Assembly (NCBI GenBank): GCA_013433145.1
Contig: CM024189.1
Coordinates: forward strand, 5,390,501-5,454,500
DNA: 64,000 nt
DNA from: Ascaris suum
Taxonomy: Eukaryota > Nematoda > Chromadorea > Rhabditida > Ascarididae
Direction: 5' to 3'
Shown here: one piece after another, positions 12,701 through 28,148 of the stretch
How the letters are laid out: every line of letters starts with the position of its first letter
Numbering within the stretch: the first letter of the stretch is position 1
Program-made: the position numbers and the translations under genes
The notes under the pieces: model-generated
Database searches by the model: none
What the model saw: the letters and a program-made list of their open reading frames with translations, nothing else
Told to the model about the DNA's origin: nothing

Positions 12701-15267
12701 CTTTTTTTTTTCGCAGTAGTCGTTAACAAATAAGACTTGATTTGAAATTAAATGAGAATTAGGTGGATATACTTTATCTGTTCATATATGCTTATAACCG
12801 ATGGTGCTTGTAACTAAATCTTGTCTAGATAAATGTTTACGCAAATAACATTTGTAAGAATTGCTGCGCGCATCCATGCACGAAGATGAGAAGTGATCAT
12901 TAGTTGCAGCAAACGGTAAGCTGAACAAAAGCACATTGTTACAACTACTCCAGCAACGGTAAATGTGCTATAATAATGCATTTCATCGTTACCTGTCACA
13001 ATGCATTTCACCTTTAGCAACGAAAAATTTTTGCTCATATTTACTATTTTAGAGTTTCATCACTAATTTCGGATTCAAACAGGATGGTATTTTCAAATTC
13101 TCCAATATTTTCAATAAATTTCAAAGAGAAGAAATAGCAGCTTACATAATCACGAATTAGTCAGGAGTTTTGTACTCAATAGGACTTTCAGATACATCTC
13201 AAACGCCTATATTTGCGGTGGGGAAATCAAAAAAAAAGACTTTCAGCATTTGATAGTTTTTTTTTTGTTTTTAGCAAAATCCAAAATGACTGAATTTGAA
13301 TTGACATAAATCGTGAGTGATCAGTCGGTTGGAAGTGATCAGTCAATTCAAGATAATCAATCGAAAAAGAGTGGATGAGTGAATGAAATGTGAAAAGTTT
13401 CTCATAAAAACTAGTGAACTATAGAGAACGGCGAAAGAAAAAATAACAACATTTACATGCTGGAATTCCTTTCATATTTGCAAATAAAATGTTCAGAAAC
13501 GATCTTCAGTATGCATTTTTTTGCATTCATCAATTGTCATTCAGAAAGGAAAAGCTGAAATGATTTCTTATAGTTTTTATCCTCACAATAGTGAAAATAA
13601 TGAGCATTTGGCAGTGACGCATTACAAAAAAAAAAAAAAACTGGAGACATTTATTTTGCACTTTGTGACACTATTCGAGATGACTGTCGATTTTACGCGT
13701 GAATTCATATCTCGGATCGCTCGCAAATATTTCCGCGCCATTATTCGCATCTCATAATCGATGTTGTTTTCTTAATTCCGTATAAAACATCAGATGAAAA
13801 TCCTCATTTCGACTGGTTATTGAAATTCTTGTTAAAATTCGCTCCATACACTTAATTGTTAACTCCAGCTTTTGAATGTTTCCTTTTATAGGGCGTTGTA
13901 ATTGTTGATATGGCAATTAGCAATGACTTCGGTTTCTGATTACGCCATTTACTGTTAACGGCCAAATTCTAATGCAACGGAAATCTTCACGCGAGTCATA
14001 AAATATGCCACGTTTAAACAGAAATTTTTAATAGTACAGCAATAGATACGAGTAGAGATAAACACTGTTTGATGTGCGTTGACCAACAGCAAATTTAAAG
14101 TGGTGAAATTCAACGGATGCGTTTGCTGAAATTTCTCTCACAAAGGTGATCTTTGTCGGCAGATCACCAACAAAGAAACCTTCAGCTGTGCGCAGACTTG
14201 CCGACATTGTCTTCTTCCAGAGTCATGCCATGTTGTATATTACTTCTGCACGATTTCTTATTCAAAAATCTCTTTCAAAACCGTTGCATTTATACTTTTA
14301 TTTAGTTAAATAGATAGCAGTTTTTATTCTGAACATGTTTAGCTGCTTATCCGGGCGCGATCTATACCTGTATCGAGCCACTGCTGCAGTTTATTTGGAA
14401 AATTGAGTCATAAAACGAACAAAGTATTTTAACTATACTCCGTGTTATGTGCACTGATCTCTGATTTAGGCTAATTTCACTCTATCACTAGGTTAGAATA
14501 TTCATGCAGCCGATTCTTTTCGATCAGTCGATGCACTTGTTGAAGAAAAGCATCGTGTAGAAAATTTTAGAATTGTTGGCAAAGTAATTTCTCTCTGCAT
14601 AAGTCCGATGAGCTTTTGCGTTGTTAAGCAGTCATAAATTTTGAGTAGCAATAGGTAAAAATTATATTAATTTCTAAACCAACGAGTTTTATCGTGGTTT
14701 TTCTTATGGCGCCATCTGAATTTTAACGGCGAATCATCGCAGAAGTTTCATTGATGGGTGATCGGTTTGCTTTTACAAGGTTCTACCAATTGAAAGGGAT
14801 ACTCATGAATTGTGTCAAGAGGGATCGCCGAACTACGATTTCAAATGAGGGCACTTTAGTGCTTTTTCAGCATTTTTTCACATTTATTCATCTGCCTCTT
14901 AAATAGTTGCATGTATTGCTTCTTTGCCATAGTTTTCCTCCTCACTCCTTCTTTTATTATATTTCCAGCTATTCAAAGTATTGTTATGTTTGCAGTTTCC
15001 CCTAGATTTGTGAGACCATTGAGCGAAGCGATTTTTTAAATGGAAAGAAATGCTTCAAAGTAACAGCTTTTCCAATATGACGACATGAGTGAGTAAATAA
15101 ATGCTTTAAAAATAATAAGTTGGCAGAAGAAAAACAGGCCCACAAGACAGGATAACCTCCCAAAAAAAGAAGTTTCACTGGTGCGAATGCCATATACTTT
15201 ACACAACCATTGTTAGGCATCACCTTTCGCTAGTTTCTTACACCTACTAGCCGGGCTCGACGCTCAC
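9701..15267. other. Mostly non-coding; may hold further 3' exons of the gene at 15.3-16.7 kb
   Basis: AT-rich, rich in short homopolymers. The minus-strand gene that starts at 16749 must continue below 15268, because its last recognised exon ends in a GTGAGC donor, so at least one more exon is expected here; I could not identify it. An open plus-strand frame at about 14112-14310 (with FVGRSPTKKPSAVRRLAD) has no clear splice sites. Confidence 0.5.
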
Positions 15268-16749
15268 CAAGGACGATTTTCCTCGCCAACATTTCGACAT
15301 TCTGATCAACAGAGATTTGAAATACGTCGATCTGGATTCGACAAAGAATGTTTTAGGCAGTTCCTCAAAAATCTGATAGTTGGACGTTGTCATAGGAAGC
15401 GATTAGTGGATTCTTAGTTGACACTTAAATATTAGAATGTCTTATAAATTCATATGATGGCCCATCAAAATTGCACCGTTTAGTGAATGTGTTTGCGCGC
15501 AGTTGAGGAGCATGTCGCAGATAAATCATAACCCCCAACTGCTCGCTGAAGAAAGTGCTCAGGGACGGTGGTGATGACTAACGTTGTACGCGTACGCCGG
15601 GAGTGCGATCGGTTTTCGGTATTTTGGTATGGAAATGGTATCCGGGGCGCCCTTAGTGAGCACATTCTTTGCATTGAAATGGGTCAGAAGGCAAGAAAGG
15701 AGGTCGCACAAAACTGAGCCATCCACTTGGCGACAGGAGCCCACCACTTCTCTTCTTCTCCTTAACGCATCCCGAAGGCGTTCTTATCTTTATATCATAT
15801 CGCTAGATGATTCTCTTTCTCTTTCTTTGCATCTCGTTCGTGGACAAAATATTGTGCACTCATGAAATTTGTTTCAGTGCATCCGTCCATGTACCTGTTG
15901 CTGACGATCCTCTATCTTGTTCCGCTTTTGGATACAGGTACTTGTTTTTCTTCCTGCATCATTTTACTGTGAATATGCATAGGGATCCGCCTATTCTTTT
16001 GCCGATGATTAACGGCCTAGTACATTTATGCAAAAAAAGGTTGTAAAAAAATACTGATCTTCAGAGATCGTTTTTCTGTAATATATTGATGGCAGAAAAA
16101 CTTGGAATAGAAAAAATTCGCTTATTGCAGATACATGAATCTGAGTACGCATTTCATTTCTACCATCAAAAATCACTCGAAGAATGTAAATTTATTAAGT
16201 ATCGGCAACCACCGACTTTATGTTTTCTTAGCAACTATGACTTTCTTCTTCATTCTAAATAATATAAATAGGAGGTTCACCGAAATCAGAAATCATATGT
16301 TACATAACAACGATGAGTATCTATTCAACATCTCTCTTTTCCTATTTATCTAATGTGTGACTTTACTTGCCGAGTGATTTTTGCTATTGTTAGTGCTAAC
16401 TTCCCTATTTATGCCAAGTAACGCTTTACAAAGTTGCACAGAACATTCGATTTTGTCTAGATAGCTGTGCTTTACATGCAGTTTCATGATAGCTATCTTT
16501 CTAATAAATGAGAATCATGGTGCTACAATTTGTGCAAACGTCTGAAATTGCATGAATACGATATCGACGTCAACAAGCTTTGAAGCGATTCTAGATGAGA
16601 TTTGATGGTGGTCGTGAATATAAAGTCTCTTCGTTACTAACGGAGTGAGTACTATTGAACGCCGAATTCCGCAGCCATTGTTCATATTTCAGCGGGAATT
16701 GGTCGAATTTTTGCCACCTGAGGCTTTTTGAGGGGAGATCGTTAGCCAT
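15268..16749 (-). CDS. Unidentified protein, N-terminal exons (3' end not found)
   Basis: Exons 16718-16749, 15895-15953, 15583-15782 and 15268-15372 join in phase (2, 1, 0, 0; 132 codons). The start is the ATG at 16749 (MANDLPSKSLR), with an in-frame stop shortly upstream. Later text includes KKNKYLYPKAEQDRG, RLRDALRRRREVVGSCRQVD, LCDLLSCLLTHFNAKN, RKPIALPAYAYN and FEELPKTFFVESRSTYFKSL. Donors are good (GTTAGT, GTGAGC) and acceptors acceptable. Exon 1 could instead read on to a GTTAGT donor at 16642, adding QKFDQFPLKYEQWL..., but no exon with the matching phase was found. The protein is basic, with no signal peptide or membrane segment seen. I do not recognise the family. The plus-strand frames over this stretch are shadows. 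Confidence 0.55.
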
Positions 16750-19370
16750 CACATTTCATTCAGCCAAAACTGCTGATTTATGAAATCTTCGGTATTTCAA
16801 TTTCATTTTCAAGGAATCTTCCCGGCACAACGCTGAGTGTTTCGTAACGTCCATTCTACACGAATCCTTTTGAAATAACGCGTGTAATGGTATAGTAGTT
16901 TATTATTTCGTACATTCATTACTCCAAACGGAGACAGCTGGTTTCCAGTGGCAAATTCAATAGCCATTTTATACGATTCGAGATATTCGCGTAATTTCGG
17001 AGTTGATTTTTTTATAAAAGTTTCGGCCACCGCACATCACGGTCGTAAAAATGGCAACTTTTCTATGTTTTCGTTAGTATGTACAGAAGGCTTTTTGCTT
17101 GGCAATACTCGATAGTTCTGTCAAATCAAAGGAAAAAATTGTTTTTGCTTACTTGTAAAGAATTCAGCTTTAGGACTGAAAGGAACTGGAAACGATATCA
17201 TTGTGTCATCTTATTGATTTTAGCATTTTAGCATCGAGAAATACGACACGTAAGATCCATAAGCGGGTTTAAACAGCGGCGTTAGGCAATAATAGGTGAA
17301 AGGCACACGGGAGAGTTTTACGAACGGCTGTAAATGGTGACTGCATAGATCTCAGATCAGTGCGAAATACTGACGAGGCAATTTTAGGGTTTAGTTAACG
17401 CTCACGACTACTCCCCTATTGGCGTTCATAATTGCGGGTGTGCACGTCACATCACTCTACAATGACCCATTTCTTTAAAGCGCCAAGTCGTTTCACACAG
17501 TGAAATATATTCACTATTCGTTCACGAGCATCTCAAATTGCAATAGTTTCGCATCGATAGAGGAAAATCGCCTCATCTAGACGAATACCAAAAGGTACAG
17601 CTGAGAGCACCAACGCTAGCAACACTAATTCTTAGAGAGTGTTCATATAAATTAGAATTAGAAATTTCCGAATGGTATTTGATGTTAGTGCCCATCAAGA
17701 AGAATTTCATTACAAATTGAGGGGTGTGCCAGAGAAACTGGCGCGATATGCGCTTTTGCCATTACCTCACCTAATCATCAAGTCTCACATATTTTCTACA
17801 AAAAATGAAAAATGCATAATATAACCTCTATGTGTTATCAACTGATCCCCTCCCCCCTCCCCTTATAAACCTCTTGCACAAGATTCGGTCTTGCAACTAA
17901 CCAAAGGACTTCCACTTTACTCCCCTTCCTCACCCCCCTCCTATCGGAAAAATCTGTTATTCGTATTTATGATAACGTTTTACTCGTAATGATGACACAC
18001 TGTCAAACAGTGAGTAAAAATGCTGCATCTCTGCAGCGGTATCGTCTTAAAAGAGTAGCACCCCGTACACTATCTTACAAAAGACTCGTTGTTTTCTGAC
18101 ACAGCCTGCATAAAGTGAAAGCCTGATCGATGTAAAATATATGCAATTTTCTTACCACTTCCATATATCTGCAACTTCTTTCAACGTTGATAAATTAGTG
18201 TGAAGGATGGTAAAATAGGCGATCCTATGGTGCACATTATGTCCATCAAATTCCGCAAAAAGTAACTTCATTGGCTTCTGATTCGAAAGTAAACGCCATG
18301 TTGCCATGATGCATCCTTTTTAGGGAAAACTCTTGCAAAAATATACAAAAAATACCTGGGATAAGGAGGCATGAATATTTTCCGCCCATATGATAACCTT
18401 AGCTTATTAAGTATGATTTTGAATCACTTTGTAGTTGCTGCTAATATTTGTTCGAACATATTTTTGTGTTTAAATATACGTACTAGTAAGAACTACCCGC
18501 TGAAACTCGAATGAAACTATGGTCCACTTTTGCAGTCTTCGTGATGCGAACTTGTACAAGGCCAAACAACTTGCCGTATGTGAAATGCAATTTCTTTAAA
18601 ATTTTCGCAAATATCTCGTTGTGAGTCTTCAAGTTGCTAAAAAAAATCTGTGACTTTGATTGCTTCATAGCGAAATGTTTTGTTATTTTCGCTGAACTAC
18701 TTTACGTCATCTGTTTAAGAGTGTGCTAATATTTAACTTTTGAAGCGAATATCTCTCCATATAAGAGGTGAAAAATATCAAGGTCTTCCAGTTCTAAAAA
18801 CTTTCAACATTCCTAATCAACTTGTGCATTCTTTTATTTGCTTATGCAACAGCAGATGTGCAGAATTTGATTGCTTCATAAACTGTAGTCTAGTTGAAGC
18901 AAGTAATTTTGGCACCATGTGATGGTATTTGTAAATTATAACCCCGGGTTTATAGGGATAGTATGTTTTTCTCAAAAAGCATAGGAAGATTTTAGTTCAT
19001 TACTTTAATGCGGCGAACGCTCGAAAACTGTTGATGCGTAAAAGTTATTTATATGAATTAAACTTGAGAAACTGCACCAGATTAATGCATTCGTTTCCCG
19101 GAATATGATGTCCTTTTCCATAGTGCTTTTCTGATAACTGATAAATTACTGATAAACACTGGCACATCTTTAATTTATGCTCTAGGTCAATGTTTCTATA
19201 TCTCTTTTCAATACCTGTTTTTCATCGTCGACGTTCTTTCTCGATCATATCTTGAAACCATTTTTGTTTTCAATTCCATCATTCTATGATATTAGTCGGC
19301 ACAGTTTTTGGACAAAATTAAGGCTGGCAGGACGTTCAGGCTCTCATCTGCTTCCTAGTTTTTTGAGGTT
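16750..19370. other. No convincing gene
   Basis: AT-rich intergenic or intronic sequence. A minus-strand frame at 16809-17030 (IKKSTPKLREYLESYKMA...) looks mildly protein-like and has a possible GTAATG donor, but no acceptor with a polypyrimidine tract was found, so it is not called. Confidence 0.5.
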
Positions 19371-19634
19371 TTGCGCTTTTGCCCAATTTGAATCCAATCA
19401 ACATCGATGAAACTCTTGAAAGGCAAATCTTCGCCTTGAGGCACCTAAATATTCAAGAGCGTATGGATTTTTTCATGTTGCAAAAAATGCACCGCATCGA
19501 TGTTGTATTTCACGAGCGTACGATTTTGCATTGATGCATGTGTAATGGGGCATAACAAGAGCGTCATGTTGAATAAGCGAAATGAGTGCGAAAACCAATC
19601 CTGCACCAAATTATTCACCGCTCTATTTAGTGAT
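19371..19634 (+). CDS. Candidate exon(s), unidentified
   Basis: Two overlapping plus-strand frames look coding. The first includes LNPINIDETLERQIFALRHL and NIQERMDFFMLQKMHRID and may start after an AG near 19370. The second, open from about 19450, includes FCIDACVMGHNK and NECENQSCTKLFTALFSDQ and ends at a good donor (GATCAG|GTTTGT) at 19634. They cannot both be coding over their full length; a splice between them is possible. They could be 5' exons of the MAM-domain gene at 22.5 kb or part of a separate gene. Confidence 0.3.
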
Positions 19635-20509
19635 CAGGTTTGTCTTTTAATTCATCGGCGATTTTAATTCAATGAACATTTATGTAACACGACTTGGAGG
19701 CATTTGAAGAGAAGCTTCTTGAAAGCAGCACACAAATTGTGCTCGTTTCAAAGCAAATAAAAATTCTCTCTATGAAGTGAGTCTAAAGAATTCGTGCGTG
19801 CATTAAAAAATTTGTCATGGATTCGCTGTTAGATTTCTTCAGAAAACTCCTATGTTGAAAAAAAATTCAACAATTGCCGACAATACAAAGATCCCACACA
19901 TCTCTTCCTACATTATGAGTCATTTCCCTGTTTGACAGGCTCAGAGCCACGGCTAACGGAAATATAGTAAGTAGGAGGTTGCTGTGTATGGCAAGCTATT
20001 CCAGCCAACTAATACTGCCATCATATTAGTTGCTTGTCACCTGAAAGAAAAATTGCAACAATTTGCACCACTACCAGTTTAGAAGGAAAAATTTTCTTGC
20101 ATTCAAACAGGAAGAAACCTCGTCGCTGCATGGTTCCTAACAAAAAGAAGGCACTTTACTAAAACAAACAGCGAAAATATATGGAAAAAGGGAATTTAGG
20201 AAGGTCAAGGTACATATATATAATCTATATTTACTTGCGTTTATGTTAAGCATATATTATGTCTATGTCATGTCGGTGTGTTTGTTTCACACCAAAGAGA
20301 GGAAGAAATTGTTGCCTTTTAAGATTTACCCTTCAACAAAGTGAAAACTTACCCGCAGGAAATTCCTCGATGAGGCTTTTTTCACCGATTTAGCTAGAAA
20401 TGTGCAATTGCTTCTTTTTTAGACCATGATAAATATTATAACTGTTCGCACTACAGCACTTTGCTGTTGCCTAGGAATTCTTTTAACACACGCCCAGCAT
20501 GTCTAGCGT

Positions 20510-20640
20510 GATGGACACATGAACAAAGTGTTGACGGAGATTTATCTTCATGAATATGAAATCGAAGGTTGCTCCGAATTCTTGCAACCGGTTATCGCTG
20601 CAAATGATCCCCTGATCAGTCATCTACTTGATGCAACGGT
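20510..20640 (+). CDS. Candidate exon, unidentified
   Basis: Plus-strand frame after an AG at about 20506 reading RDGHMNKVLTEIYLHEYEIE followed by GCSEFLQPVIAANDPLISHL, up to a possible phase-0 donor (ACG|GTGTCC); the frame itself stops just after, at about 20650. Composition and acidic/hydrophobic pattern are protein-like. The phase would fit the first recognised exon of the MAM gene at 22529, but the TA microsatellite and about 1.9 kb lie between them and no family match supports the join. Confidence 0.3.
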
Positions 20641-20794
20641 GTCCACATGATGAAGATCGTGTGTGCGTTGTGTGTATGTCTGTCTATTTGATAATCGCAT
20701 ACTCTGTGGCAATCAAAGAAAACGCATGCACTACAATTAATTATCTAGCGAGAAAATACTAAATGTGACAATTATACAACCACTACAGATCGAA

Positions 20795-22528
<1,734 letters not shown>

Positions 22529-25500
22529 CAAACAGTGCACTATTTACGACTAAATTCAGCTACAAATCGCCCAGTGACCTTTCCTGGTGGGTAGATACAT
22601 ATCGTTATTTGAAAAGCACTGATTTAATAACACTCGCTACTTTTTAGCGCAAAGAAATCCTATAAAAAGTTACGTTTTTTGAAATAGACCTCTAGTACGG
22701 GGGGCTGATGTCTGATCATTAAAAATTCAAGCAATTATATTTGAATTTAAAAAATCCTGTCGCGCAATAAACCAATTTAAAGTTGCTGTGCTAAAGAACT
22801 AAAAAAGAAATGTTGCAGGTGACGCATGTTTGAGCACAAACCAACGAGCGTTTTCGGCTGGTTCGGTCCAGCAGTTTGCCGCACCGCTGCCACCGCCTCA
22901 GGCTCCACCGTTACCAGATGCCGCATTTCCTGCAGCAGCCGTCGAGGCACCTCTAAGAGCACCTGCTGTAGCTGCATCTGCTAACAGGGGGCCCGTGCAA
23001 CCGATTGCGCAACAGAAACTTATTAACTGTGGGTATTATCCCGTTTGAGTTTTATAAATGTTAGGTCAAGAGAAAGATTTGAAAGTTCAACCGGAAAGTC
23101 GAAAACAGCCTCTCGACGTGTCCATCTCATTCGTTTGGCTTTTTTTCAATCATTCTATGGGATGCACACATCACAAGCATTTCTAGTATTTAGGCATTAT
23201 CTGGCTGCTGGCTATTTCATTATGCGGTGGGCAATTCGTCTTTTGTCACCTTTACTCACTGATCCATATTGAAGAAAATCAAGAAAAGTAACCGAAAAAT
23301 ATTTTGGCAATCTACACGGATGTAATGTCAATAGATGAGCTCAGGTGAAATTAAATGCACCAACGAGCTTCATCGTAACTGTGCCAATCAAAACTGATCG
23401 AATTTTGCAGATTTACTTGGCAAAAACGTACTACTGCATGAATTCGATTCCAATGGTTATAACAGCGAAGGAGGTGGACCTGTCACTGCAGGTATGCGAT
23501 CATCTGATTTTCTCAGCGAATTCCCCCAGCACTTTTTTAAATTCCGTTTGTTTCATGGTTTTTTTTCACTTGTTATAAACGATTATAGAAGTTTACAATA
23601 TTACATGTCTTTTTAACGGATATTTGTTGTAAATCGCGTCAAAGAACCTATTAGGTGAGTATCACAACATCACAGACACTGGCTCTCATCAGCGATCATT
23701 TAAAATAAAGATGACACTATTTTATTAAGGAACCATGGCTTAAGTGAGCAGTGATTTATTCTACTGAGTAGAAGATAAAGTGGGATTTAATTTCTACAGC
23801 TTCGTTTGCTGATTTTCAGGTGAGGCACTCTCGTGCGATTTCGATAAAAGCCCATGTTGCTGGGCGAATGTACCACCACCAGATGACCAACTCGATTGGC
23901 AACTTGCCAGTGGTGCACCTGAGGCAACTGTATTCAAGGATGCACCCGTACCGAGTAAAAATTTGTGAAATTAATTTAAATGTTATCTGCCGTTGCGCCT
24001 GTAACAATCATTTTGTCTGTAACCACCACTGAAATAGTCGAAGGCTAGATTAATATGCTTGACATAGCTTAACGTCAAAGCTTATGAAGCTTGACTTCAG
24101 CAAATAGCAGTGGTAATCTCCGAGGTCAGTTAGACAACAGAAGTCTTACTTGGCAAAGCGACCTTGTTTTAGCTTTGTTTTCAGTCGTTGTCAAACTTTT
24201 GTCTGGTCGCTTCAATATTACTGTAGTCGTATGTCCTGCTATTGGCGAGAGGCATTACTGCAGACAGTAAGGAAGAGCCGTCAACGTTTTCAATCAACTT
24301 AAGCAGCCCACTCTTATCACAAATAAAGGTACCAAGACTCTTATCTTTCCTGGTGCTGCTAAAGACAGCTGCTCTGCAGCAGAGCCTGTATTCAAGGAAA
24401 TATGTTAGCTTAACAAGTAGTGAAATATCATTCAGAAATTGTATTCGATTTATGCCAGTGTATGGGCATTACGTGATTTTCTTCAGATGGTCATTACTTG
24501 GTAGCGCATGCGAGTAATTCAGCGCCATCGGACGAAGCACAGTTTGCATCATGTGCGATCGGATGCGCTTCATCTCCAATTGTCGTTAGAGCCAGGTAGC
24601 CGTTCAACTGCCGGCCAAATTTAAACGCTAGATCAAACTGAGCATGCTCAAAGAAACGTCCTAACTCCCAAACCTAATCGCAAGGAGAAACTGTTGAACA
24701 TTCAGGAGCTTTTTTCGGCTTCCAATGAGTTTTGGTCACTTCTGAACTCCCCAAGAAATGATCTAAAATCAGACCGACGGAAATTATCAAAATTCATCGC
24801 AATAACTTAAGTCATTCATCAAAACAGTGTTCGAGAATTGGATGTGGATTAAGAATTTAATCAGCTGGAGTCACTATTGTAATTTATTACTGAATAAGTC
24901 AAATTGAGGCATTGGCAATCGGAGAACGTCTTATTGCAAGTGTGCCAGAGGGAATCATTTCCGAGCACGGTCAACTTCAATCCTCTCCTCAACTGCCAGG
25001 AATTTCCGCTTGTTTCCGGCCTTGGAGCCACTGAGCTGATGTTGCCAAAAGCCTCACTTGTTGATGTAGGTTTTGTTCGCGTCATTGTTTCTAATGTCGC
25101 TGCACAAATTAAAACTATACTTCTCATTTTTAAGTTGCATCCAATTTCTTCGATCGCAGTTATTTCATTTCCAGAGAAAGCGCATAGAGTTTTTCTTGCC
25201 TGTTTCTGCAATCGCCTAATGACAACAACGGCGATGTTTTGTTTTAATATGATTATGTAATTTAGGAAATTGGTCAAATGATGACCGTAACAACTGTGAA
25301 AATGCTTTAAAAATATACAAGTTGTTTCTTAGTGGTCTTAATTATATATATGCGGCATAAATTCCAAAATTCCTAAAAAGAATTGCCCCAATATGAATTT
25401 CAATAAAATAAATTACTTCCACTAAATTGCATCACTATTGCACTTCTCGATAGGAAATGTCTATAACATATATAAAAGGCATGGAAGATTGCTAACATCT

Positions 25501-27959
25501 TTGTGTTTCATTTCATTCTTTTCCGATAAAGAGTAATTTTATCAATCCTTCATTTTTACGCTTTTTAAGTACGAGGGATTTGCACTTAATATTATTGCGG
25601 TAAACATATTTTGATGTGCAATGTCGCAGTTTTTTCATTTAAGATTGTATTCGTGGCTAGTAATTTCGTTGGAGAAAACGGTGACATCGCTATCTTAGAT
25701 GACATCGAAATCAGCTATGAAAGCGATGGTGACGAGTGCGGAGTTGACGACGTTGACTTAAGCAAATCGAGCGTTGAAGAGAGCAAGGTATTTTTTGTGT
25801 GTTGGGTAAGATGAACTGCAAAAAGAACAAAGATTAGATTGATCGTCATTTTATTGTTCGATCGTTTTTTAGAGAACATATCACACTCCCTAAAGTTGCC
25901 GCGGATTAGTTGTGTGTTTTTTGAAATGGCAATCACTTTCTCAGAGACCTTCCTCAGACGACCACTGCCCGAGCCCCCTTCCTTGCCCTCCAGAAATTTA
26001 AAAACATAAATAAACAAATGCATGCATGTGTGGATGACGTGCAAAAGTTACCCATACTCGAATGCCGTCACTTTATCCAAACTATAAGAATATGTCGTTG
26101 CAGCAATCTTCAAGACAAGATAAGCTTGTCGAATTGAATTCTCGTGCAACCCACAAACAGATCTCAGTAAAAGCATCCGCGTCTGGCCAGCCATTATCCT
26201 CCGGACAGTCGGCATTCTCTGGCGAATCGGCGTCTTCTGGTCATTCGTCACTCTCATCGCAGTCGGCGTCCGAAAGCCACTCTTCTCTGTTTAGCCAGTC
26301 GTCATCGTCAGCATCATCATCCTCGTCGTTGTCATCATCGTTGTCTGAATCTGAGGTCGAATCCATTGAGAGCGCAAGAGCGGAAAAGGAATTACTCGAA
26401 TCGAACCAAGTTTCGGCAAGTCATACGTCCGGTCTCAAAGCATTCGTTTCGTCGGCAACCCCGTGTCGTGCTGCCAAATGTTCATTCGAAGACGGTCAGC
26501 AAATGACTTTTTACCTCTCCTTATGTTCCATTTTTCATTACGTGTCACCCCTATTGTTCTTTTCTCTCGATTTTTTTCGCTCTTACCGTCAGCGTATCGG
26601 AAGTTGCAGTCATTTTTTCGCAAATTGCAGCTCTGTTTTCGAAACGATGTTTTTTATTTTTTCTTACATTCGCATCTTTTCGATTTCCTCGGCACTTGTT
26701 TTGCTGATTTTCATTTCATTATGAGTGATACAGGGAACACTTGCCACTACAAAGACGCTCTTCAAACGCAGTCAATCAGGGGACTAACTACACGCTTCCA
26801 GATCGTCACCGGTCAATTCATGAATCGGGTGACTGGAGTCAAGGAAGGAACAGGTAATGTTCCTTGATGACTGTAGTGACATACCTACAACAACAATAGT
26901 ACGTGATGCTAATGCCTTCACGATCTTCCAGAGGACTGCAGAAAAGAGAAGTCATTCTTGACACAACCAACTGTGTCAGCGTATAACAAAAAAATTGTCT
27001 CAAAAAATTCACCGGAATTTCAGATGCAATGGGGATGAGGGTAACAAACCGAGAGAAAAGATTTAAACGCAATGAGCTTCCTCCTTCTCGTGAATGTATC
27101 AGTAGTGTTAAGATGCGAAAATAGCGATGCTTTACTTTTTTTCTCAAACTACTGCACTCAGATCTCAGAATTATCGGTTTACACTTAACTAATTGGTTGA
27201 TTTTTAGAAGGCGACTTCTACGCAGCGACATTCCTATTCCCTCGAGAAATGGCTGGGCTTGCGGCGGATTTGACCAATCTCACTGAGCCAATACGTCTGC
27301 GATTCCAATATTATGAAGGAACGCATGGAGTGCAGCTGAAGGGTTGCTGTAACAGCCTAGACAACTGCATCTTCCGATCCGACAAATTCGTTTCTGTCTC
27401 CGACAGGACGTGGAAATTAACCGAGCTTACTTGCCCAGCGGGTACATCTGAGGTAATGCTGCTGCTTTCGGCAAATTCTATTATACTTTCAGTTTTTAAT
27501 CGAAGGAAAGGAGAATTGCACAGAGTGAAAACCCGTAGAAACGTAGAAGTGAAAAATCCCGCCCAATCACAAGATGAGGCATTCTTGAGTGAAATGGCAA
27601 CACTATGTTCAAACACACGTTGTCGTTTATTCAACCAAAAAATTTAGTTTTTGGGATGGGAGGAAAACGAAAGTGAGAAATAGGACAAGCTAGGTCGTCA
27701 GAGATCGGGAATACAGATGTGATCCTTTCAGCAAAATCAACATGGCGTCGTTTTTTGTTCGTTGCACACTAACTTTTCCGCGTGGATGTTTATTCACTGC
27801 CAATGGCATCTATAAATGACATGTGGATTTGAAGTAAATTTTCAGATTATTTTCGTATGCGAGAACACGAGGACGAACCAGGGTGCATGTGCGATCGATG
27901 ACATACAGGTTATCGAGAGCTCGACTGTCGATATCAGGAGCGCGAAAGTACTTTGCTAA
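22529..27959 (+). CDS. Extracellular protein with two MAM domains (5' end not found)
   Basis: Twelve exons in phase: 22529-22586, 22819-23028, 23411-23491, 23820-23954, 24329-24352, 24523-24595, 24909-25065, 25644-25787, 26104-26494, 26734-26853, 27208-27452, 27846-27959 (583 codons plus TAA). A Pro/Ala-rich region (LPPPQAPPLPDAAF) comes first. MAM domain 1 runs from LSCDFDKSPCCW and DDQLDWQLASG through FASCAIGCASSPIVVRARHW and LLQVCQRESFPSTVNFNP to GDIAILDDIEISYE. A linker of about 100 residues is very serine-rich. MAM domain 2 runs from CSFEDGNTCHYKD and RFQIVTGQFMNRV through YYEGTHGVQLKGCC to NQGACAIDDIQV. MAM domains are disulphide-bonded adhesion modules of secreted or surface proteins; no membrane segment is seen after domain 2. 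Exon 5 is only 24 nt with a weak acceptor (AATAAAG), and two donors are GTGGGT, so these edges are less certain. Phase and the domain pattern support them. Confidence 0.85.
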
Positions 27960-28148
27960 GGCTGATGCCATCGGCTTGATGTCACCGTCAAATCTGACAC
28001 TCTTATCCCTCCAGAATGCCATACGCATTATTGGTGTGCACTCGGCGTGCGTGTAATTTATTATCAATATAATGTATGTACTTGTTGGCAAGTTGCCCGG
28101 TTGAGTGATCGGCCAACTTATATGTGCTCATAAAATTGGTGATTGTCA

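Noticed and set aside
15584..15865. 93-codon plus-strand frame
   Set aside because: Antisense shadow of the minus-strand exon 15583-15782, which has matching splice sites and phase on both sides.
27493..27530. Apparent MAM exon (FLIEGKENC) after ATACTTTCAG
   Set aside because: It runs into a stop at once, and the exon at 27846 supplies the expected end of the domain (GACAIDDIQV) in the right phase.
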